Origin: Poa pratensis
Taxonomy: Eukaryota; Streptophyta; Magnoliopsida; Poales; Poaceae
Direction of reading: 5' to 3'
NCBI GenBank assembly: GCA_947311845.1
Contig: CAMZMU010000080.1
Location: 22,867,536 to 22,931,535, forward strand
Length of the DNA stretch: 64,000 nucleotides
Made by a program: the position numbers and the translations under genes. How positions within the stretch are numbered: the stretch's first letter is position 1; every line of letters starts with the position of its first letter. The notes under the pieces were generated by a model. It was not told the origin of the DNA, searched no databases, and was given only the letters and a program-made list of their open reading frames with translations. Shown here in pieces: positions 59,358 to 64,000 of the stretch.

Positions 59358-59370
59358 AGCACGAAACCAG

Positions 59371-59958
59371 AATTCGACTGGCTGAACAAAGGCAAAGTTT
59401 GCAGTGCGAAGAAGACGACATGAGGTGGTCGGGATGAGAATGGGAATCGTCGTCCCTCCCGATTTTGAATGAGCAGTTGCAGAAGCTTCCCAACATTTCA
59501 CTCCGATTTGGAATCAGCAGTTGCAGAAGCTTCCCAACATTTCACTCTCGGAAAAGATATGTTTTTTCTATCAACTCGAGCATCTTTTGCAACCAAATAT
59601 TGTTTTTGTCCTTTACTAGAACAGAGAGCAAAGCAGCTTGCCTTTCGCAACGAAAGCTTCTAGAAGGTCCATCAATGTTCTAGCTGAACAAATCGACTCC
59701 ATCTTCTTCTCTTGGCGATCAGCACCTCTTGTGGCAAAGACAAAATCAAAAAAACAGAGGCTTGTCTTCTGATTGAGCTGTACATTATGTTTCTGGACTC
59801 GTTTAACCATCATTTCCTTAGTTACATCGTCGCTATGCAAGCTTGAGGCATGCATGGCGGATGGAAATGCAGCGCTCGCAGACGCGCATTGATGCGTTAT
59901 ACACCTCTGTATACACTCTACATAGCTGCTATGTACATACGCTTCGATGATCAGTTGA
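59371..59958. other. Region downstream of the kelch gene, with a 44-bp tandem repeat
   Basis: GCAGTTGCAGAAGCTTCCCA and following bases occur twice, 44 bp apart (59473 and 59517). The part next to the kelch stop codon (about 59700-59958) probably holds its 3' untranslated region, but no polyadenylation signal stands out. Confidence 0.45.
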
Positions 59959-61098
59959 TCACATTTCTAGGAAGCAGGCGGCCTGCACGTGCCCGGAGAA
60001 GTCGGTCGGCGCCGGTGCGCGCGCCCAGGACGCGGCCTTGCCGGCCTCGTCGCGCAGCATGTACACGGTCTGGTCCCCTCCGTGGCACCCGGAGCCGATC
60101 ACCACGACGCGGCCGCCGGAGATGGCGGCGACGTTCGACGCGGTGCGGGCGTCCTCCGGCACGGACGCGACCGTGCGCCAGCCCGCCGACCCGTCGCGCG
60201 CCACGAGGTTCCCGTCGCGGATCATGTACAAGCGCTCGCCACCCGGCGCCACGCAGCACGTCCTCGGGCACGCGCCGTCCTCGAGCAGAGAGTCCTCGAG
60301 AGGGGCCCACGCCCCCGTCACCGGGTCGAAGGCCTCGGCGGAGCCGGCGAAACGCCCCTGCGCCGGCGTCGGGTACCCGCCGACGACCAGGAACCTGCCG
60401 CCGACGCAGAGCCCGCGCGGCTCGTCGCGCTCCTCCGCCATGTCCGGGAGCGCGGCCCACGCGTCGGCGTCCGGGTCGTACGCCAGCGCCGACCGGAGCG
60501 CGTTCTTCTCCTCGTCGTGCCCGCCGGCCACGTACACGGTCCCGCCGACGGCCGCGGTGGCGAAGAACGAGCGGCGCGGGCCCGGCATGGGCGCCCCGCG
60601 CCGCCATGCGCCAGTCAAGAAGTCGTACACGTACACCGAGTCCGTCGGCGCCCACGACTCCGGGTCCCACCCGCCGACGACCACCAGCCGCTTCCTCCCG
60701 TGCACCACGTCGTCCACCGCGGCCACCTGGCAGAACAGAGGAAGGCTCCCGGTCGGGCCGGGCAGCACCGGGAGCGGCGCCCACCGTCCCTCCGCCGGGT
60801 CCAGCAGCACCATCCTGTAGTTGTTCGCGGGGCCACCGTTGCCTGCAGCCGCCGACGACGCGGACGAGTGCTTCTGCGCCGGGCCCTGCTCCTCGACGTG
60901 CTCCGGCTGCGCCTGGACCATGGCGAGCACCGGGCGCGCCAGGCCCTCGGCGCGGCGCAGGCGGGTGTAGCCCGGCGACTCGACCTCCTCCTTCCACTGC
61001 CGCGATATGCGACGAACGGCCGGCAGCTGGTCGAACCCCACCCGGATGAGGCACTCCCTCGCCACCTCCTCCGGCAACCCGGGGATTAGATCGCCCAT
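59959..61098 (-). CDS. F-box/kelch-repeat protein (KFB/KMD-like)
   Basis: A single exon of 379 residues on the minus strand. I start at ATG 61098 (MGDLIPGLPEEVARECLIRV), the conserved beginning of this group; an in-frame ATG 25 codons upstream adds a low-complexity leader. Residues 1-45 form the F-box, which binds SKP1 in an SCF ubiquitin ligase. From about residue 94 kelch repeats follow with paired glycines (VVVGGW, VYVAGGH, FLVVGGY) and spaced aromatic residues (RWAPLP, AWRRGAPMPGPRR, AWAALP, AWAPLE). The closest known relatives are Arabidopsis KFB01/20/39/50, which target phenylalanine ammonia-lyase, and KMD proteins, which target type-B response regulators. Which target applies here cannot be told. 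The GC-rich coding sequence has no lesions. A TATA box lies 173 bases upstream. Confidence 0.9.
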   Translation of the reverse strand: MGDLIPGLPEEVARECLIRVGFDQLPAVRRISRQWKEEVESPGYTRLRRAEGLARPVLAMVQAQPEHVEEQGPAQKHSSASSAAAGNGGPANNYRMVLLDPAEGRWAPLPVLPGPTGSLPLFCQVAAVDDVVHGRKRLVVVGGWDPESWAPTDSVYVYDFLTGAWRRGAPMPGPRRSFFATAAVGGTVYVAGGHDEEKNALRSALAYDPDADAWAALPDMAEERDEPRGLCVGGRFLVVGGYPTPAQGRFAGSAEAFDPVTGAWAPLEDSLLEDGACPRTCCVAPGGERLYMIRDGNLVARDGSAGWRTVASVPEDARTASNVAAISGGRVVVIGSGCHGGDQTVYMLRDEAGKAASWARAPAPTDFSGHVQAACFLEM

Positions 61099-61270
61099 TG
61101 CCGTTGCCGCGACGCAGCTGCTCATCAATGAAACAGTACTTGGCCTGGATCGACTGGGGAGTGATCTAAGCAAGAAATGAGTAACAAGAGGTTTCTTGAT
61201 TTGGCTGATAGCTCAGTGCTGAGATGTATGCTGGTGTTTGTGTGTGGCGAGTGGCGGGAGTGGCGCGCCA

Positions 61271-61278
61271 TATTTATA
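61271..61278 (-). promoter_or_regulatory. TATA box of the F-box/kelch gene
   Basis: TATAAATA on the minus strand, 173 bases before the ATG at 61098. Transcription would start near 61245, leaving a leader of about 150 bases. Confidence 0.6.
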
Positions 61279-62053
61279 CGGGGTGTTGGAGGTTGGGGAA
61301 ACAGAGGAATTGATAGATGGATTTGTGATTTTTTCTGGCGGGTGTCATTGTCCGCTCGGTTTGGTGCTTATCGTTGCGTACTTGCGTGAGCGGATTCTTC
61401 CAGATTTGTAAGCGGTATATCGCGATCGATCTCTGATAGGGACAAGAGTGGCCTGCTCTACTAAGCGATCGGTATGTGGTATGGCGGCGGCGGGAGCGAA
61501 GGGATAAGATGGATTTCGTCGAGGTTTATCGCTTGCTATCCTTATAATACGAGTAGTGTGAAACAAGTGATATCTTCTGCTTTAACGTTGAACCGACTCA
61601 AAATTTGGCAACTTTGACCTTCGTTCCAACTTGGCAAATCCAGTTATTCATAGAAAATAGCAGAATCTAAAGATAACATCCTTGCCTGGGTCACGGCGTT
61701 CCTCAGACCTCCTCCATTCTCAGCCGTCCTATAGAGATTTGATCTCATCCTGGCCGTCCATTTCCTAGCCTTCCCCCATCTGCGGGTCAATTTCTACCCG
61801 CACGGAGGTTACCCCGACTCGCTGCTGGTGGCCCCGTTATTTTCCTGGACCCGCATGGCAGTGTGTGTGGCGGATCGTCCTCGCGTGAGAGTACCACGGG
61901 GCCGCCGGGGCGCGGTGGCAGGGGCCGTTGTTCGGACCAAAGCGTCTGGGCAAAATCGTCTTTTCCCGTCCTCAGATCGGCGACGGGACGGCGAGCGTGC
62001 GCCCGTGGCGACCTGGGAGGCGACGCCGGGTACGAGTGCTACAGCCGGCGGTC

Positions 62054-62179
62054 GCCCCCGCCCTTGCCCTCTCTGCCGCGCGCCACGGCGACAGGCCCCC
62101 CCGCCCTTGCCCTCTCTGCCGCGGCGCCACGGCGACAGGCCCCCCACCCGTCCTTGCCCTCTCTGCCGCGGCGACAGGC
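62054..62179 (+). repeat. Tandem repeat, about 43 bp, three copies
   Basis: Units of CTTGCCCTCTCTGCCGCG ... CGACAGGCCCC are repeated three times; the last is shortened. They make the open frames here unreliable. Confidence 0.7.
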
Positions 62180-62639
62180 AGTCTATATTCGACGCGCCTC
62201 CTCCGTTCTAGACTCTGGAACAGATATTTCTCGATCTTTTGAGGAGCCAGCGCCGTCCCGATTTGCCGTCGACTCCGCCGTTTCCACGTCGCCAGTTCGG
62301 AGCTGCTCCGTTGCTGCGACCGCCGTGCCGTTTCCTGACCGTGGTCACGATGGCGGGGCAGGGATCCGGCGCTGGTTGAGGTTAGGCTCCTTCTAGATCT
62401 CGACCTTCCTATTTAATCTTGCTACTGCTTCTGGAGTTTCCTGCCTTGCTAACTAAATTTGTGTTTCCTTTTCTTTGCTCTGTACTGGACGCTGTTGCTT
62501 GCTCTCAGTTTGGATCCGGTGCTGCACTGGTTTCAGGTGTGTGCGAGAAGTTGTTTGTTGTTCTTTTTAATAGATACCGCCTTGCTATTACTTTCTTTGC
62601 GATTGCTAGAGGCGGTTCTTAGATCTCTGTAAGTTTTGC

Positions 62640-62890
62640 TATGTTGTGCATAGATTTCTGCTTCTTAGATGCAATGACGGATCTCTGTAGGTTCTGCTTC
62701 TTAGATGCTATATGTTGTCCATAGATGTTTCTGCTTCTTACATGCTGTAGGTTGTGGGTAGGTTCTTGCTGTTTAGAAGATTTTTATGCTTCTTACATGC
62801 TGTAGGTTGTGGGTGGATTCTTGCTGTTTAGAAGATTTTTCTGCTTCTTGCATGCTATAGGTTGTGGATAGATTCTTGCTGTTTAGCCAT
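62640..62890 (+). repeat. T-rich tandem repeat, about 62 bp
   Basis: Three to four diverged units containing TTCTGCTTCTTACATGCTGT, AGGTTGTGG and TTCTTGCTGTTTAGAAGAT. They lie in intron-like DNA. Confidence 0.7.
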
Positions 62891-64000
62891 AGGAGTGGTT
62901 CTTAGATTATGTGATTACTTGTGTATTCCTTATTGGTTCTTTTCTATGCTACATGGCCGTTGGTTCATCTGTTGCTGTTTGTAAGGGGTGTTTTTATCCC
63001 ATTGATATGGCCTAAATATTACCAAATAGAGCAGCTCATACAGTACATGAAGAAAAACAAACCAGCAGCCTTTCAACATACCATATTAGTGTAACTAACA
63101 AAGAGTAATTATGGTTCTCGTGTTTAATCATCAGAACAGATTTAAATCTCACACAGGCCAGAGAAATGTGGATGTATCACCTATATCAGTATATGGGATC
63201 AAGATGAAACTGTACACATCATCATTTAATCTGTTTGAATACACGAAGAGCTAAACCTATAGTCAGCTTCTATATTTTATGAACTGAACTGCGGTGTGGC
63301 AGATGTTGGTTGCGATAAATAATCTATGTGATTTGGAGGCCACAAGTTTTCTTTTCATTTGTTGCTCTGGTTAAAATTATTAGAGCCATGCATGATGTAT
63401 TGATAGACGTTTTTAGTAAAATATTGCATGTCGTTGCATTATTCGTTGATCGATTGCAGTTCATATTTGCTTACTTGATTGTAGTTTTCTTTCCATTTGC
63501 TGCTCTGGTTTACCCCTATTTTTTAGCATGAAATGGCACCTGCAACACACATGCACTTCTCCCAGTTAATTTCCATGTGGGTCTAAAATTAGCCTTTTGG
63601 ATGATGTTTGTGCCGACGTTGGCCAGCTAGAGTGTAAAAATGTAGACATGTTCCCTTGTGTTTAATAAGAAGACTTAGACCAAACAAAGGAATTATTTTT
63701 GTCCTTTAGGTCCTAATTCAGTAGCTGTCTTCTGATCATACGGTGTTATGTGTCACAGATAATGATATGACTCAATCTAATTTAATACAAGTCTGGAACT
63801 AATCTATTTGCTCTATTTGGTGCGATCAATTTATCTACCTCATTTTGGATAATTTACCTGTTTGGTTGGTGTTCCAAGATATTCCAATTTTGGTTTCGGT
63901 CACTTGCTTGATGGATTTTTTTTTTTGGATGGACCATGAATAAGCTGTTGCGTCTCCTTTTTCCCATATGCTTGATATATTGAATTGGTCATGTCGTGTG

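Larger units (their letters stand above)
61279..64000 (+). other. Possible 5' end of a gene leaving the window
   Basis: 61800-62400 is GC-rich, and 62400-64000 is T-rich with intron-like composition. A short ATG-GCG-GGG-CAG start at 62351 is followed within 10 codons by GT. GGATCCGG(C/T)GCTG recurs at 62361 and 62513, the second between CAG and CAGGT like a small exon. No protein domain is visible. It could equally be decayed repeat sequence. Confidence 0.25.

Noticed and set aside
59850..61089. Long plus-strand frames (399 and 366 codons) opposite the kelch gene
   Set aside because: They are antisense shadows of a GC-rich coding sequence, with Arg/Pro-rich translations and no domain.
61863..62396. 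177-codon plus-strand frame as a gene
   Set aside because: Built largely on the 43-bp tandem repeat; two other frames across it are also open.
1..64000. CRISPR arrays or bacterial-type operons
   Set aside because: No short regular repeats with unique spacers and no bacterial gene order; the window is plant nuclear DNA.

Overview
This window looks like grass nuclear DNA, most probably Triticeae (wheat, Aegilops or barley type). The grounds are nested LTR, LINE, SINE, CACTA, hAT, Harbinger and Helitron elements, GC-rich monocot-style coding exons, and LTR termini of the kind common in wheat and barley. The species call is inference. By eye I support two intact host genes: a two-exon BAHD acyltransferase (14841-16497, +) and a single-exon F-box/kelch gene (59959-61098, -). 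Almost everything else is mobile DNA or broken gene copies.

Layout. 1-9.4 kb: mostly anonymous sequence with a broken atypical bHLH fragment (about 1.9-2.2 kb), a Harbinger-like element with an Ac/Ds-like hAT element nested in it (4175-5367), and a decayed Copia-like LTR. 9.4-12.1 kb: a recent 1271-bp tandem duplication; each unit holds a tRNA-derived SINE with 16-bp target duplications and a tiny retroelement tail. 12.2-14.4 kb: a LINE tail and an older local duplication split by a 438-bp solo LTR. 14.8-25.1 kb: the BAHD gene and its 3' flank, then a second, wrecked copy of gene plus flank. A Copia element and a short non-LTR element inserted in the first flank, and a CACTA-like segment in the second gene copy. 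Because both copies survive, several insertions have a paralogous near-empty site inside the same window.

25.2-44.6 kb: a minus-strand LINE in two pieces (28.1-33.5 and 40.9-42.4 kb) separated by a Gypsy-type LTR retrotransposon (33.5-40.9 kb) that carries only a gag-like ORF. Matching inverted repeats lie just outside the LINE pieces (27.8 and 42.5 kb). An hAT MITE with a perfect 8-bp target duplication sits at 43.15 kb.

44.6-58.3 kb: a large Helitron with a TC 5' end and a hairpin plus CTAG 3' end. It holds a multi-exon Rep/helicase gene with duplicated and triplicated small exons, and captured exons of a GDSL esterase/lipase gene. A 3.5-kb LTR inserted inside the stem of its 3' terminal hairpin. 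The Rep/helicase gene is broken. 58.4-59.4 kb: an unclassified GC-rich segment with long inverted repeats and 13-bp flanking direct repeats. 60-61.1 kb: the F-box/kelch gene. 61.3-64 kb: a GC-rich block followed by T-rich, intron-like DNA, perhaps the start of a gene running off the window.

The two host genes have no visible functional link. If the families behave as elsewhere, the BAHD enzyme acylates a small metabolite and the kelch F-box protein selects targets for ubiquitination. All repeat calls rest on termini, target-site duplications and motifs read by eye; no database was searched.
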